From Ruminococcus sp. (GTDB taxonomy: Bacteria > Bacillota > Clostridia > Oscillospirales > Ruminococcaceae), in the NCBI GenBank assembly GCA_017961625.1, contig JAGCWY010000004.1, positions 1-10,744 on the forward strand: DNA of 10,744 nucleotides. The letters run 5' to 3'. Shown in pieces: positions 1 through 6,905 of the stretch. Under the pieces are notes generated by a model. That model was not told where the DNA came from. It did not search any database and was given only the letters and a program-made list of their open reading frames with translations. The translations under genes were made by a program, and so were the position numbers. Positions within the stretch are counted from its first letter, which is position 1. Every line of letters begins with the position of its first letter.

Positions 1-345
1 AAATCCAAGAATGCTCAACAGTTTTACGTAATAGAATCATACAGAACAGCTGACGGAAAGAATACAAGTAAGATAGTTGAAAAGCTAGGTACATATGATC
101 AATTAAAAGAAAAGCATGATGACCCTGTTGCATGGGCTAAAAAATATGTCAACGAACTAAATAAGAGAGCAGCTGAAAGCGGACAGAAGATATCGGTTGA
201 TTACTATCCGGCAGCCCAGCTTAGCAAAGATTCGGCGAATCTTTTTAATGGAGGATATATATTTCTGCAGAAGATATTCAGTGAATTGAATCTTAGATAT
301 ATCTGTAAAAAAATATCTGATAAATACAAATTCCAGTATGATCTG
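1..345 (+). pseudogene. IS1634-type transposase, N-terminal fragment
   Basis: The frame is open from the left edge, so the true start lies outside the window. It reads like the N-terminal region of clostridial IS1634-family DDE transposases: a beta-strand opening (QQFYVIESYR), a KIVEKLGTYDQL segment, a DDPVAWAKKYVNELN helix, then LFNGGYIFLQKIFSELNL and ICKKISDKYKFQYDL. In the family that last motif leads into the first part of the catalytic domain (roughly NAILSRLIY...), with several hundred residues to follow. Here the similarity stops right after YDL at about 345, and the frame runs only through tRNA-derived sequence to a TGA at 403-405. No catalytic DDE residues are present, so the product cannot be an active transposase. 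Family recognition is from memory of the motifs; the exact IS name is not known. Confidence 0.8.
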
Positions 346-347
346 TC

Positions 348-372
348 GCAGGTTCGAGTCCCGTCACAAGCT
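348..372 (+). tRNA. 3' fragment of a tRNA gene (T-arm and acceptor 3' strand only)
   Basis: GCAGG-TTCGAGT-CCCGT at 348-364 has the form of a tRNA T-arm: a 7-nt TTCRANY loop closed by G53-C61 and a 5-bp stem with one A-C mismatch and one G-T pair. It is followed by seven bases suited to the acceptor 3' strand (CACAAGC, 365-371) and a possible discriminator T372. CCA is not encoded. No D-arm or anticodon arm lies upstream; that space is transposase sequence, so this cannot be a complete tRNA. The CAC..GC-T ending is reminiscent of tRNA-Gly, but the isotype cannot be fixed. An intrinsic terminator follows 13 nt later, as expected behind a genuine tRNA gene. Confidence 0.6.
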
Positions 373-385
373 CTAAACAAAAGGC

Positions 386-423
386 TTAACCACACAGTTT
401 ATTGACTGTATGGTTAATTTTTT
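386..423 (+). terminator. Intrinsic terminator behind the tRNA 3' fragment
   Basis: Arms 386-398 and 405-417 (TTAACCACACAGT / ACTGTATGGTTAA) form a 13-bp stem with one mismatch around a 6-nt loop, followed by six T (418-423). It fits termination of the tRNA unit whose 3' end is just upstream. Confidence 0.8.
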
Positions 424-765
424 ATATGATAGTTTTTCTGAAAATAGAATCGCTCTTACATAGCTCATCAAAACAGGCTTTTGGTTCTTATGGATTCTAA
501 TTCAGTATTTCAAATAAAAAATCAGCAGTCAGAAAATCATCATTTGTATAGGACCCGTTTTTACAATAATTTCATCAATCTTTCATTTTGTTTAACATCT
601 TTCACATTCATTTTCAGCCTCAATTCAGTTTCATCATATATAATTACATTATAGAGTACAAATCTCGTCTAATTCTGAACTGTATTTCTTTAATTATTAT
701 GAATAAAAATTGGCTTGTCAATTTCTATTATTCTCTTAACTAAGCTAAAAGAACATTTTAAAGCA
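424..765. other. AT-rich intergenic stretch without a recognisable gene
   Basis: No convincing coding frame was found on either strand. On the minus strand, about 575-675 reads as a short protein-like stretch ending in LKMNVKDVKQNERLMKLL and stop. A second stretch in another frame follows (NGSYTNDDFLTADFLFEILN, about 490-555). It could be decayed coding sequence, but it has no start, no ribosome binding site and no recognised family. No riboswitch or RNA gene was recognised. Confidence 0.5.
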
Positions 766-791
766 TTGTATATTATTCAAGCCTGTTTATG

Positions 792-827
792 TATAATATA
801 ATCATAGTCAAAAACAAGACTATGATT
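792..827 (+). promoter_or_regulatory. Promoter -10 and overlapping inverted repeat upstream of the beta-helix dockerin gene
   Basis: A TATAAT box at 792-797 is preceded by TATG (extended -10 style). No good -35 lies at the right distance; TTGTAT at 766-771 is 20 nt upstream. A perfect 10-bp inverted repeat, AATCATAGTC (800-809) and GACTATGATT (818-827), spans the expected transcription start. No T-run follows, so it is not a terminator. It may be an operator or a 5'-end mRNA stem-loop. The GH11 gene promoter shares the TATGTATAATA core. Confidence 0.5.
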
Positions 828-840
828 GGGCGATATTAAA

Positions 841-847
841 AAAGGAG
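841..847 (+). promoter_or_regulatory. Ribosome binding site deciding the start of the beta-helix dockerin gene
   Basis: AAAGGAG ends only 1 nt before the ATG at 849 but 10 nt before the in-frame ATG at 858. The second ATG is therefore the more likely start. Confidence 0.75.
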
Positions 848-857
848 AATGATAATT

Positions 858-3800
858 ATGAGGAACAATGTCTTGAAAAAGCTCGTCGCAGGGATTTCAG
901 CTACTTGTTTGGCAGCTGCTGCAATGCCTGTTATGAGCTTAGCGGCAGAGACTAATGTCTCAACACTCGTTGGCGACGCAAACTGCGATGGCGACATTGA
1001 TATGTCTGACGCTGTAATGATAATGCAGGCGCTGTCCAATCCGAACAAGTACGGCAAAGGCGGTACTGACAAAAACACTATCACCGACCAGGGCTGGATC
1101 AATGCAGACTGCAACGGTGCAAATGACGGTGTATCCAACAATGATGCACTTGCTATCCAGATGTACCTCCTTGGCAAGGGAGAACTCAGCAGTGGCAAGA
1201 ATGATAATCCGGAGCAGCCTGTAGCTGACGTAGTAAAGATACACCTTAAGAATACATCTATTGAAGTCGAAGGTGAAAATGTAACAGTAAGCGGAGCAAC
1301 TGTTACTATCACTCATTCAGGTGAGTATTATGTTGATGGTACACTTGACGATGGACAAATCAATGTGAATATTGCTGACACGGCCGCTGATGCTGAAACT
1401 GTAAAGATATTCCTTAACGGAGTAAATATCACTGGCAAGAGTGCTCCAGCAATACTTATCACAAACGCAGAGAATACATCTATCAATATCGTTGACGGTA
1501 CTGAGAATACCATTTCAGATGGTGAAACTGCATATGAGGGAGATTATGCTAAATCTGCAGTTATCGAGGCCAAGGACGATATGACTATAAAGGGCGGAGA
1601 AAAGGGCGATGGTGTCCTTACGATCACCGCTAACACCCAGGATGCTGTTTCATGTAACAACGATATTAAGATAAACGGCGGCAAGATTAATATTACTACT
1701 AATAATTCCGAGAACAAGACTGATGGTATCAAGGCTAAGCAGTCTGTTACTGTCAAGAAAGGTTATGTTACAATAGACGCTACAGGTGATGGCATCAAGT
1801 CCAGCAAGGACGCTGTTGTATTTGAGGACGGTTATGTTTCTATCAAGGCAGGCAATGACGCTGTTCAGGCTGAGACTACTATAGATATCAGCGGCGGTAC
1901 ACTTATTGCAGGCGGTGACCGCGGACTTACAGCTGTAACAGCTGTAAATATAATAGGTGGCGACGTTTATGCAACAGCTACCGACAATCAGGTAGATGAA
2001 AAGCTTCTTACAGGCACTACACAGACAACTGCACTGCTTAACTGTATCGACGATGTAACAAACGAGAAGGACGGTACATGGAAGAAAGTCAATGCTATAT
2101 CTGCAAATTCCAAGTCGGAGATCGCATTCACCAAGAAGTACAAGTATGTGCTTATCAGTGAAGCTTCAATAAACGGCGCTAAGTCATGCGGCTTTACCAA
2201 TACATCTACAGGCGCTGCTGTAACTCATACAGACGGAAAGCAGACACAGTTCCAGCTCAGCCTTGTAACTGTATTTAATAATGTTGATCCTTTAGGATCA
2301 GGTAGCGGCAATACAACTACCAATCCTATAACTTCTGATCCGACGGTAACTACAGAAGGTCTTACTATAACTCTTTCTGACGCAGGAATGACCACAAATG
2401 CTTCTTCCGAAGCTAAAGTGGAAAACAACGTATGTACCATCTCTCAGCCAGGCGTTTTCACTGTAACAGGTGAGATGACAGGTGGACAGATCGTTATTGA
2501 CGTTGACAAGACTGCTTATCCCGACGGCGTCGTTGAGCTTGAGCTCAGCGGCATGAGTCTTACAAATACTAAAACTTCTCCTATATACGTAGCGTCTATC
2601 GCTGACGAGGTAGTTATCGTTGCTAAGAACGGAACAGAAAATACAATCTCTGATGGTACTGAGTACACCAACGCCGACAATGATACGGGAGCTATCTACT
2701 CAAAGGACGATATAAAGTTCAAGGGTAAGGGCAAGCTTACCGTAAACGGCAATGCTGCAGACGCTATCGTCGGCAAGGACGATATAAAAATATACAACGG
2801 CACACTGGTAGTAAATGCTGCTGATGACGGTATACGCGGCAAGGACAGCGTAACTATAGGAAATACATCATCAGACGGAACAGAGGTGGACTATTCAAAC
2901 CTCTCCGTAACAGTAAAAACAAAAGCAGGCGACGGTATCAAAGCTACTTCCACTGATGCTTCTTCAACAGCAAAGCAGTTGGGAATAGTTACTGTCAATG
3001 GAGGTACTATAAATATTGACTCCTACGCAGACGGTATCTCAGCTGAACAGTTTTTCACCATGAACGGCGGCGAACTGACTATCAAAACCTTCCAGGGAAG
3101 CTCCTATACCGGCTCAGACAACACTCAGGGTGGCAATACAGGCGGCTTTAATCCCGGCGGTGGCAGACCCGGCGGCGGAGGAATGGGCGGTTTCGGTATG
3201 GACGGAAACTCCAACAAGACTGACATCTCCGCAAAGGGCATAAAGGCAGTAGGTCTTTATGACGAGGCTGGTACTACATGGCAGAGCGTAGGCGATATCA
3301 CCATCAACGGTGGTTCTATCAATATAGACTCCTCCGACGACTGTATCCACTGCGGTGGCAGCATGCAGCTCATCGGCGGCGAGATAAAGCTTGCTTCAGC
3401 TGATGACGGCGCTCATGCCGACCATAACCTCACTATCGGCACAAAGGACAGCGGCAAGTACGATGATATCGTTATCACAGTCGAGAAGTGCTATGAGGGT
3501 ATCGAAGCTCAGAAAATTTACCAGAACAGCGGCTCGGTTATCGTGAATTCCACTGACGATGGCTTTAATGCAGCCGGCGGCAGCGATGGTTCAGGTATGG
3601 GTAACACCGGTATGCCCTGGGGGCAGGGCGGTGGAGGTTTCGGAGGAGGCGGCTTCGGCAGCGGTAACTCTGGAAACTACCTCTTGCAGTTTAATGGTGG
3701 TCTTGCATTAGTCAACGCTGCCAACGGTGACCACGACGGTTACGATTCCAACGGTAATATTGAAATAAACGGCGGCTACATTATCTCAAACGGCAATGAA

Positions 3801-4157
3801 CCATTTGACTGCGGAGACGGCGGCAGCACTATCTCAGTAAAGGGCGGCGTATGGGTATCCAACTGTCCTTCAGGTGGTATGAGCATGGGCGGCAGCGAAA
3901 TGTCAGCAAGCGTAACAGCTTCAGCGAATGTATCTGCAAATACAAGATTATCACTAGTAGGAAGCGACGGAAAAGTCATAGTATCTTTCATCGTTGACAA
4001 GACAGTAAGTCAGCTTAAGGCAGGCGGCAATGGTACATCGGGCGCATCTTTCTACACAGGTGGTACTCTTAACGGTTCAACATATTTCCAGCAAGTCGAC
4101 CAGACTCAGCTTGCTGCATACGGTGGTACATTTACAGGCGGAACATCTGTTAAATAA
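858..4157 (+). CDS. Secreted dockerin protein with two Cthe_2159-type beta-helix carbohydrate-binding modules
   Basis: Probable extracellular cellulosome component, 1099 residues from the ATG at 858; the ATG at 849 would add MII but sits against the ribosome binding site. Residues 1-30 are a signal peptide (RNNVLKK, hydrophobic core, then SLAAE). Residues 39-106 are a type I dockerin: first calcium loop DANCDGDIDMSD, second loop DCNGANDGVSNND one residue longer than the canonical 12. Residues about 127-457 and 500-1092 are two copies of the fold seen in Clostridium thermocellum Cthe_2159, a parallel beta-helix reported to bind cellulose and polygalacturonate. Both copies carry NGTENTISDG-like and KDDIKI/KDSVTI coils with DGIKA or DGIRG turns. 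The second copy has two Gly-rich loops (758-784 and 908-940). No catalytic residues are recognised, so binding is inferred. It is transcribed alone and converges with the genes downstream. Confidence 0.88.
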   Translation: MRNNVLKKLVAGISATCLAAAAMPVMSLAAETNVSTLVGDANCDGDIDMSDAVMIMQALSNPNKYGKGGTDKNTITDQGWINADCNGANDGVSNNDALAIQMYLLGKGELSSGKNDNPEQPVADVVKIHLKNTSIEVEGENVTVSGATVTITHSGEYYVDGTLDDGQINVNIADTAADAETVKIFLNGVNITGKSAPAILITNAENTSINIVDGTENTISDGETAYEGDYAKSAVIEAKDDMTIKGGEKGDGVLTITANTQDAVSCNNDIKINGGKINITTNNSENKTDGIKAKQSVTVKKGYVTIDATGDGIKSSKDAVVFEDGYVSIKAGNDAVQAETTIDISGGTLIAGGDRGLTAVTAVNIIGGDVYATATDNQVDEKLLTGTTQTTALLNCIDDVTNEKDGTWKKVNAISANSKSEIAFTKKYKYVLISEASINGAKSCGFTNTSTGAAVTHTDGKQTQFQLSLVTVFNNVDPLGSGSGNTTTNPITSDPTVTTEGLTITLSDAGMTTNASSEAKVENNVCTISQPGVFTVTGEMTGGQIVIDVDKTAYPDGVVELELSGMSLTNTKTSPIYVASIADEVVIVAKNGTENTISDGTEYTNADNDTGAIYSKDDIKFKGKGKLTVNGNAADAIVGKDDIKIYNGTLVVNAADDGIRGKDSVTIGNTSSDGTEVDYSNLSVTVKTKAGDGIKATSTDASSTAKQLGIVTVNGGTINIDSYADGISAEQFFTMNGGELTIKTFQGSSYTGSDNTQGGNTGGFNPGGGRPGGGGMGGFGMDGNSNKTDISAKGIKAVGLYDEAGTTWQSVGDITINGGSINIDSSDDCIHCGGSMQLIGGEIKLASADDGAHADHNLTIGTKDSGKYDDIVITVEKCYEGIEAQKIYQNSGSVIVNSTDDGFNAAGGSDGSGMGNTGMPWGQGGGGFGGGGFGSGNSGNYLLQFNGGLALVNAANGDHDGYDSNGNIEINGGYIISNGNEPFDCGDGGSTISVKGGVWVSNCPSGGMSMGGSEMSASVTASANVSANTRLSLVGSDGKVIVSFIVDKTVSQLKAGGNGTSGASFYTGGTLNGSTYFQQVDQTQLAAYGGTFTGGTSVK
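3129..3209 (+). repeat. Gly-rich loop 1 in the second beta-helix module
   Basis: About 27 codons encode a Gly-dominated segment (GGFNPGGGRPGGGGMGGFGM) breaking the regular beta-helix coil pattern between GELTIKT and GIKAVGLYD coils. It is probably a flexible loop projecting from the helix. Confidence 0.7.
3579..3677 (+). repeat. Gly-rich loop 2 in the second beta-helix module
   Basis: About 33 codons rich in Gly with Met, Phe and Trp (GMPWGQGGGGFGGGGFGSG), of similar composition to loop 1. It lies between the DDGFNAAGG and LLQFNGG coils. Confidence 0.7.
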
Positions 4158-4323
4158 GAACTTATAATATCTTATAAATTGACCGTTAATGAACTACATT
4201 TCAAGAATGGTAAAACCCATATTACAGTTAATGTTATTAAACTCAATATAATATTGTAAACAAGGGGCAGTTTCTTTCGGAGTATAACTGAATCAATTTC
4301 TCAGTTCGATTAAGAACCAAAAG

Positions 4324-4365
4324 GAAACTATAATTATGTCGGTATTCATACATTATTATAGTTTC
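4324..4365. repeat. 11-bp perfect inverted repeat in the 4158-4440 spacer
   Basis: GAAACTATAAT (4324-4334) and ATTATAGTTTC (4355-4365) flank a 20-nt loop containing a further TATG...CATA pairing. No T-run follows on the plus strand. It lies downstream of the beta-helix dockerin gene and may end or stabilise its mRNA. The rest of 4158-4440 is AT-rich, with no gene found. Confidence 0.5.
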
Positions 4366-4440
4366 AAAAGCTACATTTTAAAATTGAAATTTGCATATGT
4401 AAATCAAAACTTATAAATAATATTCAGGAGAATATGATAA

Positions 4441-4485
4441 AACAAGCCCGAGAGCAGTCATATAAAGATTGCCTCAGGGCTTGTT
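4441..4485 (-). terminator. Hairpin terminator between convergent units
   Basis: AACAAGCCC (4441-4449) pairs with GGGCTTGTT (4477-4485), extended by an imperfect inner stem around loop 4460-4466. On the minus strand the stem runs directly into TTGTTTTATC, fitting a terminator for the DUF4143 remnant, whose stop is 4 nt away. On the plus strand it is followed by ATATTATATAATTT and could also stop read-through from the left. Confidence 0.65.
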
Positions 4486-4488
4486 ATA

Positions 4489-4782
4489 TTATATAATTTG
4501 CAGTAATTTCTTAAGCAGGAATGCACCCAAATACAGGAATAGGTATACGTTATCTGCATAACCAACATTACCGTTAAACAGCTTAATTCCGAATTTTATA
4601 TCAGCATACTTTTCGAAATATATCAGTATTTTCAGAGACTTTGTCTTGCCGTTTTTAGCTTTAACTTCAATAGGAACAAGTGATTCTTTTGTCCTCATGA
4701 AGTAATCTTGTTCGAGTATGGAATCCTCGCGACGGTAGAAATAAAAATCACAACAGCTTTTTACAAGCGCTTTTACAAATTC
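4489..4782 (-). pseudogene. C-terminal remnant of a DUF4143-type AAA ATPase
   Basis: The frame is open from an in-frame TAA at 4783-4785 down to the stop at 4489. It reads FYFYRREDSILEQDYFMRT, then LVPIEVKAKNG, KSLKILI, FGIKL and NVGYADNVYLFLYLGAFLLKKLL. These match the C-terminal end of the large AAA ATPase / DUF4143 family, where the RED...E-D-F/Y and VEVKA motifs form a PD-(D/E)XK-like nuclease-type fold. Intact proteins are about 400 residues; the Walker motifs and the first three quarters are absent and no ribosome binding site precedes the frame. A start at the internal ATG (4698) would give 69 residues, but that Met is an ordinary internal residue in the family. It is a decayed gene with its own terminator preserved. 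Confidence 0.75.
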
Positions 4783-4920
4783 TTATAGTCAATAAATGGC
4801 CCAATTACACAAAATCATAACAAATATTTCTTGTGTCTTCACATATTTAATTGTACTACTCATTTAAAATAATTGTTCATCTTCGAATCATACTAGTAAA
4901 ATTCGACTGAAAATAACATT

Positions 4921-4985
4921 GCCTCTTAAGCATGCTGAGAAAGATCTGCTAATTGCATTTCTTTTTCATATGCCGCTTAAGAGGC
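4921..4985. repeat. 11-bp perfect inverted repeat downstream of the GH11 gene
   Basis: GCCTCTTAAGC (4921-4931) and GCTTAAGAGGC (4975-4985) enclose 43 nt. It lies 46 nt beyond the GH11 stop codon and is the only strong secondary structure there, so it may act as a 3'-end hairpin for that gene, although no clean T-run follows on the minus strand. A small non-autonomous inverted-repeat element is an alternative. The adjoining 4783-4920 shows no gene. Confidence 0.5.
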
Positions 4986-5031
4986 CTTTATTACTTTTCA
5001 CAAGTGAACGGATATATTGTCTAAATAATAC

Positions 5032-6552
5032 TCAATTAGCGGATACAGCAACTGTTGTTACGCTAGTTGGGAGCTTTTCAGCACCAAGTATAAATTTTTG
5101 CAGCCATACAAGATCGGAAACATTTACATCTCCGTCGTCGTTTATATCGGAGTTTGCAGGGATAGGCGCATTACTTGCGATTATTTCAAGTATTGCTCTT
5201 CTCAGTGATACGAGATCAAAAACGTCAATTACACAGTCGCGATTGATATCGCCGCGCAGATCTGAATCAGGAACTGTATTAATACTGAACATGGGCTTTG
5301 TACCCTCTACGGCAACATAAGCGTCGTCAATATATATATCACAGGTTGTCATGATTGTTTGTATAGCAAGAGTCAGATCTCTCGATCCCTGTGGTATATC
5401 AACTTTAAAATGTTCGTTTGCTAGCTCTGTCCATTCATCTTTTTCTGCGTTCGCTTTGGCTATGGTTATATATTCCGGAGTACCGCCAGGAGATATATAT
5501 CGTAATACAAGTTCAAACTTCAAGGAAGAAAATGTGTTTTGCATCACAACTGCGCCAAAGCTGTAGCTCTCTCCTTGCTTAAAAGTTTTTGTGCCTAGAT
5601 ACAGAGTCGGACCTGCCACGTCACTGGTGCGTCTGTAAGAGTGAAGTGCGTTTGTCCCATTGAAGCCGCCGATAGTCAATTCAAGCATATCATTTTCACG
5701 TGGTTCCCAGTCCCCGACATCTTCATTGAAATCATTTCTTATGTAATAACCATCCTGATCCGGAACCATGAGAATATTTTTATCAAGATATTTACCGTCT
5801 ACACTGACAGGGGAGCTGTCATTACCGTTCCCAAAAACTAATTCCTTCAATTCAGCGCTTCCGCTTGATCTGTCGTTGTTTTCAATGAAGAAATTCGCAC
5901 TATACAGCTCTCCTGACGTATCAAGTCCGAAGGCTCTCCATGAGTCAAAATGCTTTGCAATGTCTATACAGTCATGAACGGTCGTGGTGTTATTGTTTAT
6001 TGAGGTGCTTTCCTTGCGGACGCTCCAGTACACTGGCATTGTAGAAGCTCCGTCAATCATCGGATAATTATAACGGTATGATGTGAATACCTCATATTCA
6101 TGACCGTTGACTACAGCAGTTCCGTATGACCTGACCGCTGAGTTGGCTGGCGGCATTAGATTGCTCCAACCATCGACAATGTAGTATTTCATCATAGGAT
6201 TCATTGTATAGCCACATGCTCCATAGAATGAATTGCCGTTAGGAGTATACTCGAAGTCATAGCTGAATGACAGGTTTGGCACATCCTTGTAGTTTAATTT
6301 CAGAGAGTTATAAATTTGACCCATAGTAAAATAATTGTCTTCAATATTTTTCCATGAACAGGTAAACGAGCTTTCGCCCGGTTCAATTTCGCAGTTACCG
6401 ACATAGTTCCGATTCCACATTTCATATTCATATATGCCAATTTTGCCTCTATCAGTCTGATCGGCTGCTGAAGCTACGAATGGAATGGACAAGGCTGTTA
6501 TTGCCGCGGAAACAGCAAGACACAAGGCCTTTTTTACATTACTTAGAATCAT
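5032..6552 (-). CDS. Secreted GH11 xylanase-like protein with CBM22 and dockerin, catalytic nucleophile replaced
   Basis: 506 residues. The ATG at 6552 has GAGGGAG 8 nt upstream. Signal peptide 1-29 (VASA-A). Residues about 37-242 are GH11: EYEMWN, SFTCSWKNI, NYKDV, NPMMKYYIVDGW, thumb YRYNYPMIDG, YWSVR, acid/base E224 in FIENNDRSSGSA. In active GH11 enzymes the segment before YYIV is ...YGWTRNP(L)(M/I)E. Here the nucleophile Glu is K122 (codon AAA, 6187-6189), the preceding Tyr is C113, and the Trp-Arg before PP is L132-M133. Arg160 and Pro164 of the thumb are kept. Residues about 268-418 are CBM22-like but lack the usual ligand residues. Residues 433-493 are a type I dockerin (DINRDCVIDVFD and DINDDGDVNVSD), with Cys where the first loop normally has Gly. 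The frame has no stops, so it is not a simple pseudogene. It probably has no normal double-displacement xylanase activity; a binding role or altered substrate is inferred. Confidence 0.9.
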   Translation of the reverse strand: MILSNVKKALCLAVSAAITALSIPFVASAADQTDRGKIGIYEYEMWNRNYVGNCEIEPGESSFTCSWKNIEDNYFTMGQIYNSLKLNYKDVPNLSFSYDFEYTPNGNSFYGACGYTMNPMMKYYIVDGWSNLMPPANSAVRSYGTAVVNGHEYEVFTSYRYNYPMIDGASTMPVYWSVRKESTSINNNTTTVHDCIDIAKHFDSWRAFGLDTSGELYSANFFIENNDRSSGSAELKELVFGNGNDSSPVSVDGKYLDKNILMVPDQDGYYIRNDFNEDVGDWEPRENDMLELTIGGFNGTNALHSYRRTSDVAGPTLYLGTKTFKQGESYSFGAVVMQNTFSSLKFELVLRYISPGGTPEYITIAKANAEKDEWTELANEHFKVDIPQGSRDLTLAIQTIMTTCDIYIDDAYVAVEGTKPMFSINTVPDSDLRGDINRDCVIDVFDLVSLRRAILEIIASNAPIPANSDINDDGDVNVSDLVWLQKFILGAEKLPTSVTTVAVSAN

Positions 6553-6560
6553 TTATTTCA

Positions 6561-6645
6561 CTCCCTCATATAAATTCTGAAAGCCTATTTCACCTGAAGT
6601 GTACTTTCTATACTTTTATTATACATAATTTTTAGAAAAATACAA
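6561..6645 (-). promoter_or_regulatory. Promoter and ribosome binding site of the GH11 gene
   Basis: Reading leftwards: -35 TTGTAT (6645-6640), 16-nt spacer ending in TATG, -10 TATAAT (6623-6618), then a 5' leader of about 60 nt and GAGGGAG (6567-6561) 8 nt before the ATG. The spacing fits a sigma-A-type promoter, so the gene is probably transcribed alone. Confidence 0.75.
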
Positions 6646-6822
6646 GGCGTTTTTTGTTAATTGCATTAGTTGTTCAAAGAGTGAAATAGTAAAAAGCTGC
6701 TATAAGGCAAAAAACAGAGATGCGGTACTGTTCAGATAACCGCTTCGAATATAAGAGTTTTGCTGTACACTGATTTCGGATTCGTAAAGAATATTAATTT
6801 CATGCAGTATAAGCTGTAAAAG

Positions 6823-6868
6823 AAAAAGCTTCTTCATTAAGCACAGTGCTAATTGAAGAAGCTTTTTT
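6823..6868 (-). terminator. Bidirectional intrinsic terminator downstream of cysK
   Basis: AAAAAGCTTCTTCA (6823-6836) and TGAAGAAGCTTTTT (6854-6867) form a perfect 14-bp stem around a 17-nt loop, with T-runs on both strands. It lies 37 nt past the cysK stop and should end that transcript before the GH11 promoter. Confidence 0.9.
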
Positions 6869-6905
6869 ACACTCAGAAGCTTGAAGTCTGAGATGTTCGT
6901 TATAA

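Noticed and set aside
204..395. Minus-strand 63-codon open frame across the tRNA fragment
   Set aside because: It lies opposite transposase and tRNA sequence; its DGTRTCD motif is simply the antisense reading of a T-loop.
490..675. Protein-like minus-strand stretches in two frames (VKDVKQNERLMKLL and NGSYTNDDFLTADFLFEILN)
   Set aside because: Short, in different frames, with no start or ribosome binding site and no recognised family. AT-rich sequence gives open stretches of this length by chance, so it was kept only as a note.
836..1312. Long minus-strand open frame opposite the start of the beta-helix dockerin gene
   Set aside because: It is hydrophobic shadow sequence antisense to a clear signal peptide and dockerin, with no ribosome binding site.
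479..4323. 13-bp match in inverted orientation (CTTTTGGTTCTTA at 479-491 and its complement at 4311-4323)
   Set aside because: The match does not extend, and a 13-mer repeat is expected about once by chance in a window this size.
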